Part shown: in pieces, positions 1 to 8,926 of the stretch | How the letters are laid out: each line of letters opens with the position of its first letter | Position numbering within the stretch: the stretch's first letter is position 1 | Source: Candidatus Hydrogenedentota bacterium | Lineage (GTDB): Bacteria; Hydrogenedentota; Hydrogenedentia; Hydrogenedentales; CAITNO01 | DNA length: 47,822 nucleotides | Direction: 5' to 3' | Assembly: GCA_903902895.1 (NCBI GenBank) | Contig: CAIUWO010000207.1 | Coordinates: 1 to 47,822 of the forward strand | The notes under the pieces: model-generated | Seen by the model: the letters and a program-made list of their open reading frames with translations, nothing else | The model's database searches: none | Told to the model about the DNA's origin: nothing | Translations under genes and position numbers: made by a program

Positions 1-1
1 G

Positions 2-1381
2 CCCAACGCCGGCTCCACGGCGCCCGGCGCCCGCACCCGCGTCACCGTGACGGTCAATCCCGCCGCGGCCGGCGCGCCCCCGCTGCACGAGGTGGGCGGT
101 GTCCTGCTCGTGCATTCGGACAGCGGCGAGGGTGCCGCGGTCGTCTACATGACACTGGACAACACCAACACGGCGATCACGGGCCTTTCCTCCACCCTGC
201 ACGACGATCCTGGCCTCATTTGGTCCGACTTGGGCAACCAGTTGGTGCTCTCCTATGTCAGTCCGACCCAGACGGATTTCACTTACAATATCCGGGTCAA
301 CTACACCCAGCCCAACGGAAAGGTCATCACCGGTTCGTGGGAAAATGACGGCCTGCTGTACGCGGGAGATGTCCGGGCGGGTCAGTTGTCCATGACCACC
401 AGCGGAATTGTCGCCGACATCACCTCGCCGACACTCGACGAGGCGGTGCGCGCCGAAGTCTATCTGCGCGCCGACTACGTGCCCCGCGGCGTCAACCGCT
501 TCCGTGTGCGCTTCATCCCGGCCATGGGACCAGAGGTCCCCGAATCCGCGGCCGCCGCCTTCTCGAACGTGAAGATGAGCGTTGAACTCGCGCCCGACGG
601 GTTGCTGGTTTCGACGGACCCCTTTGCCTCGTCCTGGCGTCTGGTGGCGGAGCAGGACAACATCTACACCCTGCTCACGGACCAGGAAAACACGCTCGGG
701 TACGGGGCGTCGGGAAATCTGCTGCGCATCCGCTTTACCGGCCTGTATGACTACGCGGAGGCCTGTCTCGCCGCGGGTGCGGACCCCGTCTTCGCCCTCG
801 ACATGCGCGCCGACAACGAGATTTACCTCGCGCCGGCAACGCCCCAGGGACCTTCGCGCACAGTGTTCTTCCTCTATCCCTCCGGACCGTCCTGCCTGGA
901 CCGGCCCCTGCTGGTCTCGGAAATATCCGACACCGCCCCCGCCGCCCGGACCATTTACGACCTGGCGTTGCCGGGGATCAATCCTGAAGCGTCGGGCGCG
1001 TGGGACCACGACGGCGACGGGCTGGCCGACTTCCAGGATCCCTATCCCGACGACAAGACCCGTCCCGGACTGCTGACCATACCCGCCTCCATCAACCTGT
1101 CATCCGGCGCGGCCACCGTGACCCTGCGCAACAACCGCCTCGACACCTTTGCGTGGACCGCCGGCGTGCAGGCCATTCCCTCATCGGTGGGCAGCCTGGC
1201 CGGTCGCATCGCAATCAATTTGGCCGGAGCGCTGGCGGAACTGGCTCCGGGAGCGCAGACAAGCATTGGCCTCACCCTCAATGCGGCCGGACTGGCCACC
1301 GGGGATTACGAGGCGAATTTGCTGATTAACACCGACGTTTTTGGCACGGAACGCACGCCGATCGCGGCGAGCATCCGCTGA
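2..1381 (+). CDS. Secreted repeat protein, 3' part only (5' end outside window)
   Basis: The reading frame is open to the left edge, so the GTG at 47 offered by the ORF track is probably not the true start and the gene is 5'-truncated by the window. The visible 459 residues are beta-rich and threonine/glycine-rich, as in extracellular proteins. A calcium-binding-like segment (DHDGDGLADFQDPYPDD), similar to thrombospondin type 3 motifs, lies about 125 residues before the end. It is followed by a final beta-sandwich of roughly 100 residues (from GLLTIPASINLSSG) that resembles the anchor-D/BACON-type repeats of the next gene. The gene ends 58 bp before the next start and could share its transcript. 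The function is unknown; a surface or secreted structural/adhesive role is inferred from domain style alone. Confidence 0.75.
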   Translation, partial: PNAGSTAPGARTRVTVTVNPAAAGAPPLHEVGGVLLVHSDSGEGAAVVYMTLDNTNTAITGLSSTLHDDPGLIWSDLGNQLVLSYVSPTQTDFTYNIRVNYTQPNGKVITGSWENDGLLYAGDVRAGQLSMTTSGIVADITSPTLDEAVRAEVYLRADYVPRGVNRFRVRFIPAMGPEVPESAAAAFSNVKMSVELAPDGLLVSTDPFASSWRLVAEQDNIYTLLTDQENTLGYGASGNLLRIRFTGLYDYAEACLAAGADPVFALDMRADNEIYLAPATPQGPSRTVFFLYPSGPSCLDRPLLVSEISDTAPAARTIYDLALPGINPEASGAWDHDGDGLADFQDPYPDDKTRPGLLTIPASINLSSGAATVTLRNNRLDTFAWTAGVQAIPSSVGSLAGRIAINLAGALAELAPGAQTSIGLTLNAAGLATGDYEANLLINTDVFGTERTPIAASIR

Positions 1382-1439
1382 CCGTCAACTGATGCGCGCG
1401 GCGGCCCCGGGGGCCCGCGTCGCCGAGAGGACAGAAGGT

Positions 1440-4400
1440 ATGTCGTTCACAAGACGTTGCGTGGCCTGGACCGGCGTGAGTCTGGCGTTGGCATTGCTGA
1501 CGGGCTGTCCTTTTATACCGCAGCTTTTGGTGTCGCCGCTGACCATCGCGCTTGGCGGCAAGGCGACCTCCGCCAATTTCCGCATCGAAAATGCCGGCGG
1601 CGGAACACTGACCTACAAGGTCAGCGAGGACCTGCCCTGGATTGAAATCGCGGCCGAGTCCGGCGGCAAACAGGGCGGGGCGGTCGAAGGCTCCATCTCC
1701 ACTGAAGTGGCCTTCATTCAGGTGCTGCTGAACCGTGCGGCCCTGCCCGCGCAGGGCGTGGCGCGCGGCGAGATATCAGTCACCTCCAATGCGGGCGACC
1801 AGACCGTCATCGTTTCCGCGACCCAGTCCGGCGAGCCGGTCTTGCAGGTGTCGCGCACAAGCATCGATTTCGGCCTCTCCGGGCAGACGGAGCAGTTCAC
1901 CATCACCAACGGCGGCAACGCCCAGTTGGAATGGACCTTGGCCGTTCCGGGCACGGCCCCATGGCTCACAGCCCAGCCGCGCAGCGGTGTGCTCGAAAGT
2001 TTCGGCAAGCAGACCGTGGTGACGGTCAATGTCAGCCGCACCGGCATTTCCGCTCAGGCCGATCCCTACACCGCGGCGCTCAGCATCGCCTCCAACGGCG
2101 GCGATGCCAGTGTCGCCGTCAGCATGGGCGTGCCGTCCTTTACCGTGCAGCCCGGCAAAGTCGATTTCGGACGGACCGAGGGTGTCAAGTCGCAGTCGCT
2201 CACCGTCGAAAACAACGGAACCCTTCCCGTGGTGCTGGCGGTCACAGCAATCACCGATACCGGCGGAAACTGGCTTGCCGTGGACAACGCGGCACCGACG
2301 CTGCCCGCGCCCGGTCCCCTCCAGATCGTCGCCACGGCCAATGGCACCGGACTGGCCCCAGGCAACTACACCGGAAGCATCAAAGTGGAGGCCCCCGCCC
2401 TGGCCTACAGCCAGGTCGTCCCCGTCACGCTTTCCGTGCCCGGCTTCACCGTCGCCCCTGCGGAACTCGCCTTTGGCGTCATCAGCAGCCCGGCGACTCT
2501 GCCCCTCACCCTGACCAATCTGGGCGCCGCCCCCATCCAGTGGACCGCCGCAATTCCGGCCAATACCCCCTGGATTACGCTGAGCGCCACCTCCGGCACC
2601 CTCACGGCGACGCAGACTGTCAATGTCACCGCGGCGCCCGGCACCGTGGACCCCGGCCAGTATGTCTCGCAAATCACCTTCACCTTTGATGGCGGCCAGG
2701 ACACGGTGGCAGTGAGCATGTCGCGGCCCAAGCCGGCCGCCCTCAAGGTCGCGCCGCAGGACATGGATTTTGGTGTCACCCGCACCGAAACCACCGTGGG
2801 CATCTGGAATGACGGCCTGGGCACCATCAACTGGAGCATCGACACCGCCGGATTCCCGGCATGGCTGTCCATCTCCCCCGTGAACGGCGCGGGCGTGGCC
2901 TCGGGCACCGTCAGCGGCGACATAACCGACACCGTCACAGTCAGCGTGAACCGCAGTCTGGCCCCGCCCGCCCTGACCGTGTTTGACTTCACCTTCAACG
3001 TTGCCGCCTCGGGCGATTCCACCGTGCCCGCGCCCGTGACCGTGCGTGCCAGCGCGCCGCAGTTGCCCGAGTTCGGCGTGGTCGGCGAGGGTGTCGACGC
3101 CTTTGGCGTGCCCTATGTGCGCCTAGACATCGCCGAGGACACGCAGGACTTTGTCATTGTGAACGCCGGCGAGGGCGTGCTCACCTGGAACATCCAGCCG
3201 GGCACGGTGTTGCCCGTGTGGATAGTCTCCATTTCGCCGTTGCAGGGCACGGTAAACCCGGGCCGGCAGCAGACGGTGCGCGTGACGGTGGACCGCAGTT
3301 CGCTCTCCCGGGCAGGCGCCACGTTCCGGCTGCCCCTCGTTTCCAATGATCCGTCCCGTTCCCTCACGGTCATCGACATTCAGATTCGTGTGCCCTACTC
3401 GATTATTATCGGCCTGAAGCCCGAAAGCATTGCCTTTGGCCGCTTCGCGAACACGGCGTTTTTGGATGTGGCCAATTTTGGCGATGCCGGCGAGTACCTT
3501 AATTTCAAGGTCACCTCGTCCCAGCCCGACTGGCTCTTTGTCGAGCCGCCCACAGGCCGCAGCATCGGAAGATCGGGCCTGCAGGGCAAGGACTGGCAGT
3601 CCATAAGCGTGGCCATCGACCGGTCGCGTGTTACGGGCCAGGGCGGTGTGGCCAGGCTCATTATCGAGGCGGTTGATGTGCCCGAGGATGCCCTCCCGGT
3701 GGCACCGGTCGAGGTCGAGGTTTCGGTCGACCTGGCAAAGCTCACCATAGAAACCGCCCGCATGAATCTGCGGCCGCCTTCGCTGGTGCGCATGAACGTG
3801 CTCCTGCGTGACCAGGCCTACCGCCCCTTCCCGTCGCTGGAGGACAATTTCAGCGACACGCGCACTTTCTACAATGTGCCCAATGTCCTGGCAACCTTCC
3901 TGGAGGATGCCCAGAACATCGACGTGGATGAAACCAATGTGTTTGTCAAGAAAAACGAGAATCTTCGCTTCGATGTGCTCGTCATGCTTGACTTCTCCGG
4001 CAGCATGCGCGCCGCGGCGCAGGCGCTGGTCGATGACGGGCAACTGCCCGCCGGCGGCGACCCCCTGAACGCGCTCTACCTGCAGTGCATTTCCCCCATG
4101 CTGGCCGAGTTCCCGGCCCATTACCGCATCGCGCTGGCCGTTTTCAACGAGCGCCGTTACGGCCTGGATTCCATCCTGCGCATTATCTACGGCGCCGATG
4201 CCGCCCATCCGCAGTTGGCCGATGATGCTTTCGTTCAAGACAAGGATGTCCTGCAATACCGGCTCAACAGCATGGACGTGCAGGACAACGGCGCCACGCA
4301 GCTGCTGCCCGCCGTCACCGCCGGAGCGCTCACCCTTGCGGGCATTGACAACAGCGCCAACCTGATTCCGTTCGACACCGCTGAAGAATCGATCCTGGTC

Positions 4401-5990
4401 GCGGTGACCGACGGGCGCAGAACCACCCCGCCGGGCGAATTGCCGCCCGTGAAAGACGAGTTGGAGGCCAAGCGCGTGCGCTTCTTCCCAATCGGCTGGG
4501 GGCAGACGGTCCAGGCAAACACGCTCATCACGCTGTCCTCCGGGTCCGGCGGCCACTACTATTCGCCGCAGACCAGGAAGAACACCGAAGGCGTGGACGT
4601 GCCCCAGTTGTCCGAACTGCTCAACTGGTGCCGGACAGAACCGGGCAATGCCGCCGCGCAGTCGCTGCCGCGCGACCTGCGCTCCCATGTGTCCATTTCC
4701 TACCCCTCGCTCAACGAGGCGGAGAGCATCAATCTGGAAGCCCGTGTCGAGGTGCTTGACACGACGCCGTCCGTCAGCGGGGGGGTCACCATCGGCGCGG
4801 TGCCCATGGCGCTGTATGCCAATGACGTGCGTCTGGGCCAGATTGGCATGCGCACCGAAGGCATTAACCCCGCCGGCGCGACCTCCGTGTTCGTCTATAT
4901 GGATTACGCCCCGCGCAATCTCGGCCGGTTGACGCTCCAGTTGAGCGCCGAAAGCATCGACAATCTGGACGCACTAAGCTACGAGGTGGTGGTCACGCCC
5001 GAGGAGAACGGTGGCCTCGTCGCCGACTGGGCGAGAAGCGATTCGGGCACCCAGATTTCCTTTGTAGCCCCGACCGGTCGCCTTTTCTCCTATGGCGATT
5101 ACGGCGAACTGGTCGAAGTGCGTGTGAGCGGCGCGGTCCACCCCTTCAAGGTGCGTCTCAGCGTGGTTGACCCGGTCATCGGTTTCGACGCCGACGGCAA
5201 GTACTTCACCTGCCCTGACACCATAACGGTCGATGACAACCCGTTCCGGGCCCCTTCGCTGCCGCGACTGGCCCTGAAGAGCATTGTGCCCGACCGGGGC
5301 TTCATCAGAACCTCCATAGATGGTTCAATCGAACTCGTGCCCGTTCTGGACCTGCCCGCCGGTGAAGCGTCCTTCAAGCTGGACGTCTACAACCTTGGCG
5401 GCGCCCATCCCCCGACAGACGTGCGACTCTACTGGGTTCCCGATTTGGGCAGTCAAACCGTGGTCGATACAAAACCGGGCCTGTTCAGATTGACCCCGAT
5501 TGACGGTGGGCGGGTTGATTCCACGGAGACGCCCGGGGAACTTTATGTTACCCCCCTTCCCAGTTCCACAGACCTTCCCGGTCCGTACAGCGGCTCACTG
5601 TATGTCAGCTACACCTACGGCTCTCCGAGTGGCTACGGGACAATGAGCATTAGTGGTACCGACGGCCCCTATTTCCTGAGGTATTACGTCGGTTACGGTC
5701 CCGGTCTGGCGGTGTCACCGCACGCGCTCGATTTCGGCGACAACTTTACGGAACTGCCGCTGACCGTCCGCAATTCCGGCGTGGGTGAGTTGGTGGTGTC
5801 CATTGATCCACTGACCCTTCCCGATTGGCTCACGGTGGACATCACGGACACAACCCTGGTTTCGAACGGGTCGGTAACCCTTAAACTGACCGTTGATCGC
5901 AGCAAGGTGCTCACCGCGGAAGCCACCGCCAGTTTCTCGGTTGAGGGGAACGGCGACTCGCAGCTTATAACAGTGCACGTCACGAAGTAA
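1440..5990 (+). CDS. Large lipoprotein with anchor-D/BACON-like repeats and a von Willebrand factor A domain
   Basis: The track starts this ORF at 1341, inside the previous gene. ATG 1440 is preferred because it follows a GAGAGGACAGAAGG ribosome-binding stretch and opens a lipoprotein signal (MSFTRRCVAWTGVSLALALL then the lipobox LTGC). The mature 1516-aa product is predicted to be a secreted, membrane-anchored lipoprotein. Residues about 30-830 are a chain of roughly 90-residue beta-sandwich repeats with recurring 'V.P..L.FG' and 'PWLT..P.SG' motifs, as in choice-of-anchor D/ASPM-SPD-2-Hydin or BACON domains. A vWA domain follows (about 840-1080) with the metal-binding MIDAS motif DFSGS at residue 851 and VTDGR further on. 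More beta-rich sequence and a last anchor-D-like repeat (LDFGDNF) end the protein. vWA domains usually bind protein ligands through a divalent metal; the ligand here is unknown. A strong hairpin lies just after the stop. Confidence 0.85.
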   Translation: MSFTRRCVAWTGVSLALALLTGCPFIPQLLVSPLTIALGGKATSANFRIENAGGGTLTYKVSEDLPWIEIAAESGGKQGGAVEGSISTEVAFIQVLLNRAALPAQGVARGEISVTSNAGDQTVIVSATQSGEPVLQVSRTSIDFGLSGQTEQFTITNGGNAQLEWTLAVPGTAPWLTAQPRSGVLESFGKQTVVTVNVSRTGISAQADPYTAALSIASNGGDASVAVSMGVPSFTVQPGKVDFGRTEGVKSQSLTVENNGTLPVVLAVTAITDTGGNWLAVDNAAPTLPAPGPLQIVATANGTGLAPGNYTGSIKVEAPALAYSQVVPVTLSVPGFTVAPAELAFGVISSPATLPLTLTNLGAAPIQWTAAIPANTPWITLSATSGTLTATQTVNVTAAPGTVDPGQYVSQITFTFDGGQDTVAVSMSRPKPAALKVAPQDMDFGVTRTETTVGIWNDGLGTINWSIDTAGFPAWLSISPVNGAGVASGTVSGDITDTVTVSVNRSLAPPALTVFDFTFNVAASGDSTVPAPVTVRASAPQLPEFGVVGEGVDAFGVPYVRLDIAEDTQDFVIVNAGEGVLTWNIQPGTVLPVWIVSISPLQGTVNPGRQQTVRVTVDRSSLSRAGATFRLPLVSNDPSRSLTVIDIQIRVPYSIIIGLKPESIAFGRFANTAFLDVANFGDAGEYLNFKVTSSQPDWLFVEPPTGRSIGRSGLQGKDWQSISVAIDRSRVTGQGGVARLIIEAVDVPEDALPVAPVEVEVSVDLAKLTIETARMNLRPPSLVRMNVLLRDQAYRPFPSLEDNFSDTRTFYNVPNVLATFLEDAQNIDVDETNVFVKKNENLRFDVLVMLDFSGSMRAAAQALVDDGQLPAGGDPLNALYLQCISPMLAEFPAHYRIALAVFNERRYGLDSILRIIYGADAAHPQLADDAFVQDKDVLQYRLNSMDVQDNGATQLLPAVTAGALTLAGIDNSANLIPFDTAEESILVAVTDGRRTTPPGELPPVKDELEAKRVRFFPIGWGQTVQANTLITLSSGSGGHYYSPQTRKNTEGVDVPQLSELLNWCRTEPGNAAAQSLPRDLRSHVSISYPSLNEAESINLEARVEVLDTTPSVSGGVTIGAVPMALYANDVRLGQIGMRTEGINPAGATSVFVYMDYAPRNLGRLTLQLSAESIDNLDALSYEVVVTPEENGGLVADWARSDSGTQISFVAPTGRLFSYGDYGELVEVRVSGAVHPFKVRLSVVDPVIGFDADGKYFTCPDTITVDDNPFRAPSLPRLALKSIVPDRGFIRTSIDGSIELVPVLDLPAGEASFKLDVYNLGGAHPPTDVRLYWVPDLGSQTVVDTKPGLFRLTPIDGGRVDSTETPGELYVTPLPSSTDLPGPYSGSLYVSYTYGSPSGYGTMSISGTDGPYFLRYYVGYGPGLAVSPHALDFGDNFTELPLTVRNSGVGELVVSIDPLTLPDWLTVDITDTTLVSNGSVTLKLTVDRSKVLTAEATASFSVEGNGDSQLITVHVTK

Positions 5991-5999
5991 CCGCGCCTT

Positions 6000-6047
6000 C
6001 TGGCAGCCAGATTGTCGAAGGGCATTCTGGCTGCCAGGGCCGCGTTT
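6000..6047. terminator. Hairpin terminator between convergent genes
   Basis: A perfect 11-bp inverted repeat, CTGGCAGCCAG (6000-6010) and CTGGCTGCCAG (6027-6037), has a 16-nt loop and is followed after GGCCGCG by TTTT at 6044-6047. It starts 10 bp after the lipoprotein stop and lies before the 3' end of the minus-strand mannosidase, so it may stop transcription from both sides. The T run is short. Confidence 0.7.
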
Positions 6048-6103
6048 TCTGAGGCGCGTACTACGTTAGCTCAAGTGGTTTGTTCGAAGCAGTCTCCTGC
6101 CGC

Positions 6104-8764
6104 TTACCACCGGAAACGCACGGTGCTTAATCCCCCCGCAGGCACGGAAACGGCCACCGCGCCTTCCTGTGTCACTGGGAGCGCCTCCAGCATTTCTTCA
6201 TTCAGGTTGCACAGGCTTGCCTCGATAACGGGACGGTCCAACTGGAACCGCGCATCGCCATCCTGCGTGCCCGGATTCCAGAAGCGAATCACCGCCCCCG
6301 GTCCGTCCTCGGCGGGCTTGATCGCCGTCATCACGGTGGCTCCCGCATCCACCCGCAGGAATGACCGGGTCGCCGGGGCATCCTCGCGGATATCATGAGT
6401 GCGCACGGGCGTCTGCAATTCTGCCAATTGACCAAACGCCAACGCGGCATTAAAAGAAGATGCAAAAACACACAAACCGTAACTAAACGACAAATATCCC
6501 TGCAATTGCCCCTCAGTTTCTTCTGACCGGGCCACGGTCTTGCGGAATGAACGGAAGAGCGTCAAGGCCAGGGTGCGCTCGGCTGTGTCCAGCACGGCGT
6601 ACTCATGCAGGCCTTCCGGGCACAACACGGCGAGTCCGCCGATGCTATCCTGAACGCCACAAACCGATGTAAACGCCTTTTCTGGATTGATTCGTTCCTG
6701 CCATTCAGCGGTTTCGACCGGAACGGCAATCTCGCGCTCCACCATGGCAAAAGGCGTGTCAGCGAAGGATGTGTCGGTTTGCGCGCGTGTCGGGAAGAGC
6801 ACCCGCAGGCGGTGGTCCTTGGCGCAGTTGTCCACCACGGTGCGCACCTGCAAGATGGGACTGTGTTTGGCGATGGTTATAAAATCAGTAACCCTGACAG
6901 ACACCCGGTCCGTCGAGCGGTACCCCGTCTTCTGGTCCAGTTCGCGGGGCAGTGCCAGGGTACGCTCGACCCGGAACACGGTGCGCAGCGGCCCGTCCTC
7001 GTCGATGGCCGTCATGACCGCCGTGCCGGGACCGCGGTAGACGATGTCATTCAGCGGCTGGCCGCGCGTCCAGCCGTCGCCGCATTCGCCGGCGTCCTCA
7101 TAGCAGAACAGCCCGTCGAACACGCGCCCGTCGGCGAGATGGGTCAGGCGCCCAGTGCCGTCCGGTTTAAGTTCAAAGGCGATCAGGCCGTTGGCCGCAC
7201 GGAGCGGTCCCGTCATAAGACTGCCGAAAGTGCGGGTGGCCGCGTCGCAGGGTTCCACGCGCAGCGTGGTGTAGCCCGCGGCCGGAAGCTCCAGTTCCAC
7301 CGCCACGTGGTACAGGTCCCCGCAGCCGAAGGTGTGGCGGCCGGTCGCGTCGAGTCGCTGCTGCGTTTCCTGCCTGCGCTCCACGCGCACATGCTGGTAC
7401 GGGGCATGCGTGCCGTCCGGCAGCACCAGGTGGAACTTGTTGTACCGCTCGCTTGCGGAGAGCCCGTCAATGTACGACTTGCCCGCCTTCTCCGCATGGT
7501 CGGCGGGGAAGAAGAGGGACAGGTCAAACACGCCCCGGCGCGGCCGGGGCAGGGGATTGTGCACCGCAATGCGCCGCCAGTCCTCCGGGCCCGCCGCCGC
7601 GCCTGCAATTCGCGCCATCGACCCGCGCGCGCAGCCGTCGGCGATGAGGTCGCACTGGTCGAAGCGGTAGTGCATGTCCCGGTGAATCTGGTCCTGGCTG
7701 CATCCGCAGATGGAGTCGTGGGGATGATTGCGCAGCAGGTACTGCCACGCTTTGTCCAGAAAGCCCGGCACGGGCGCGCCGCCGGCCATCGCCTCATAGA
7801 CCAGCATCGGCTCGACCCACTTCTCCAGCAGGGCCTGGCTGTGGTCATTGCGCTGCTTGAGGTCATAGCGCGACGAGATGACATGCACGATGAGGTACTG
7901 GCCCACGCGCGTGTGGTCGCGGCAGGGCTCGCGCAGCTCGCCGCGGCGCTCCGGAAGCGTGTCCACGTGCCTGGCCAGTTCACGGCCATACTCCTCCAAA
8001 GAGGTCCAGCAGAATTCAATGTCCGGCCGCCGCTCCTTCAGCTTCTGGAAAATCTTGGGCATCTCATGGTCCGGCCGGGTGTGGTCTATGGCATCCAGCA
8101 TGAGCAGCAGGGGGGCGACTGTGCGGGCCGACTCCTCCGCAAAATAGGGGTCGAAGTGTTTGGCGTGGCTTTCATCCGTATACCCGTCGGTGCGCAGGTG
8201 GTCGCGCACGGCGAACTGGAACGGCGCATAGCTGCCCTTGTCCGTCAGTTTATGATAGGCCAGTTTGCCCCCGTCCGGGCCGACCCAGGCGAAGTGCATC
8301 GGGAAGGTTTCGTCCTGTGTGCCGCGCCAGCAGATGCCCGCGCTCAGCCCAAACCCGCGCATGATCATCGGCAGCGCGGCGATGTGGCCGAACTGGTCCG
8401 GCGTGTACGCGAAATCAAGGTGGGGGAACCCCATGTTCCTGCAGATGCGCACGCCCCGCATGAGGTTGCGCACAAACGACTCGCCCGAGATGAGCCATTC
8501 GTCGGGCAGGTTGTACCACGGTCCGGCGAGCAGGCGGCGCTCCCGGAGCAGTTTGAGCAGCGGCTCCCGCCGTTCCGGCCGGATTTCCAGATAGTCCTCC
8601 AGCATCACCGTCTGCCCGTCCAAATGAAAACAGGGATAGTCCGGACCCGACTCCATCAGGTCGATCAACTCGTCAATCAACTCCACCAGCCAGCGGCGAT
8701 ACTCCTGAAACGGTTCGTACCATTCCCGGTCCCAGTGCGTGCCGGCGCAATAAAAGGCTTTCAT
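6104..8764 (-). CDS. Glycoside hydrolase family 38 alpha-mannosidase
   Basis: The 886-aa protein is predicted to hydrolyse alpha-mannosidic linkages. The track extends the ORF to 9043, but the ATG at 8764 (MKAFYCAGTHWDREW) is preferred: it follows a GGAAAGGA site and gives the usual GH38 N-terminus. Visible GH38 hallmarks are the zinc ligands in GTHWD (His10, Asp12), the nucleophile region AYTPDQFGH (Asp123) and a later HPHDSICGCS segment matching the conserved metal-binding His-Asp block. The mid and C-terminal beta domains follow to RFRW. No signal peptide is seen, so the enzyme is probably cytoplasmic and acts on imported oligosaccharides or on mannosylglycerate-type substrates, as MngB does; the exact substrate cannot be told. 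It is divergent from the sugar-isomerase/DUF1080 gene, and the 162-bp gap must hold both promoters. The long plus-strand ORF opposite is a shadow. Confidence 0.93.
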   Translation of the reverse strand: MKAFYCAGTHWDREWYEPFQEYRRWLVELIDELIDLMESGPDYPCFHLDGQTVMLEDYLEIRPERREPLLKLLRERRLLAGPWYNLPDEWLISGESFVRNLMRGVRICRNMGFPHLDFAYTPDQFGHIAALPMIMRGFGLSAGICWRGTQDETFPMHFAWVGPDGGKLAYHKLTDKGSYAPFQFAVRDHLRTDGYTDESHAKHFDPYFAEESARTVAPLLLMLDAIDHTRPDHEMPKIFQKLKERRPDIEFCWTSLEEYGRELARHVDTLPERRGELREPCRDHTRVGQYLIVHVISSRYDLKQRNDHSQALLEKWVEPMLVYEAMAGGAPVPGFLDKAWQYLLRNHPHDSICGCSQDQIHRDMHYRFDQCDLIADGCARGSMARIAGAAAGPEDWRRIAVHNPLPRPRRGVFDLSLFFPADHAEKAGKSYIDGLSASERYNKFHLVLPDGTHAPYQHVRVERRQETQQRLDATGRHTFGCGDLYHVAVELELPAAGYTTLRVEPCDAATRTFGSLMTGPLRAANGLIAFELKPDGTGRLTHLADGRVFDGLFCYEDAGECGDGWTRGQPLNDIVYRGPGTAVMTAIDEDGPLRTVFRVERTLALPRELDQKTGYRSTDRVSVRVTDFITIAKHSPILQVRTVVDNCAKDHRLRVLFPTRAQTDTSFADTPFAMVEREIAVPVETAEWQERINPEKAFTSVCGVQDSIGGLAVLCPEGLHEYAVLDTAERTLALTLFRSFRKTVARSEETEGQLQGYLSFSYGLCVFASSFNAALAFGQLAELQTPVRTHDIREDAPATRSFLRVDAGATVMTAIKPAEDGPGAVIRFWNPGTQDGDARFQLDRPVIEASLCNLNEEMLEALPVTQEGAVAVSVPAGGLSTVRFRW

Positions 8765-8926
8765 CACATATTCCTTTCCATTAAGGCGGATTGCGGGATT
8801 CAACAGGCACGAATCATATATACCGCGGGGTGGGCGGGGCAATGCGGCACACAGGTTTGTTTGCACTGTGTTTCGCGTGTGCCTCAGAATGGGCAAAGAA
8901 ATTTCTTTCAAGGAAAGGCGCCCATC
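8765..8926. promoter_or_regulatory. Divergent intergenic region between mannosidase and isomerase/DUF1080 genes
   Basis: This 162-bp gap separates two divergent carbohydrate genes and should contain both promoters. On the plus strand TTGCAC (8861-8866) and CAGAAT (8885-8890) are 18 bp apart and could be a weak sigma70-type promoter. On the minus strand an AT-rich TATATATGAT block near 8810-8825 could be a -10 region. Ribosome-binding sites are clear on both sides (AGGAAAGG at 8911 on plus, GGAAAGGA before 8764 on minus). No convincing operator was seen. Confidence 0.4.

Noticed and set aside
3123-4688. 521-aa minus-strand ORF
   Set aside because: It lies opposite the vWA lipoprotein and is a high-GC shadow with no recognisable motif or start signal.
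6605-8926. 5' two-thirds of the 1278-aa plus-strand ORF
   Set aside because: It is exactly antisense to the well-supported GH38 mannosidase and has no protein-like features; only the part from ATG 8927 is a gene.
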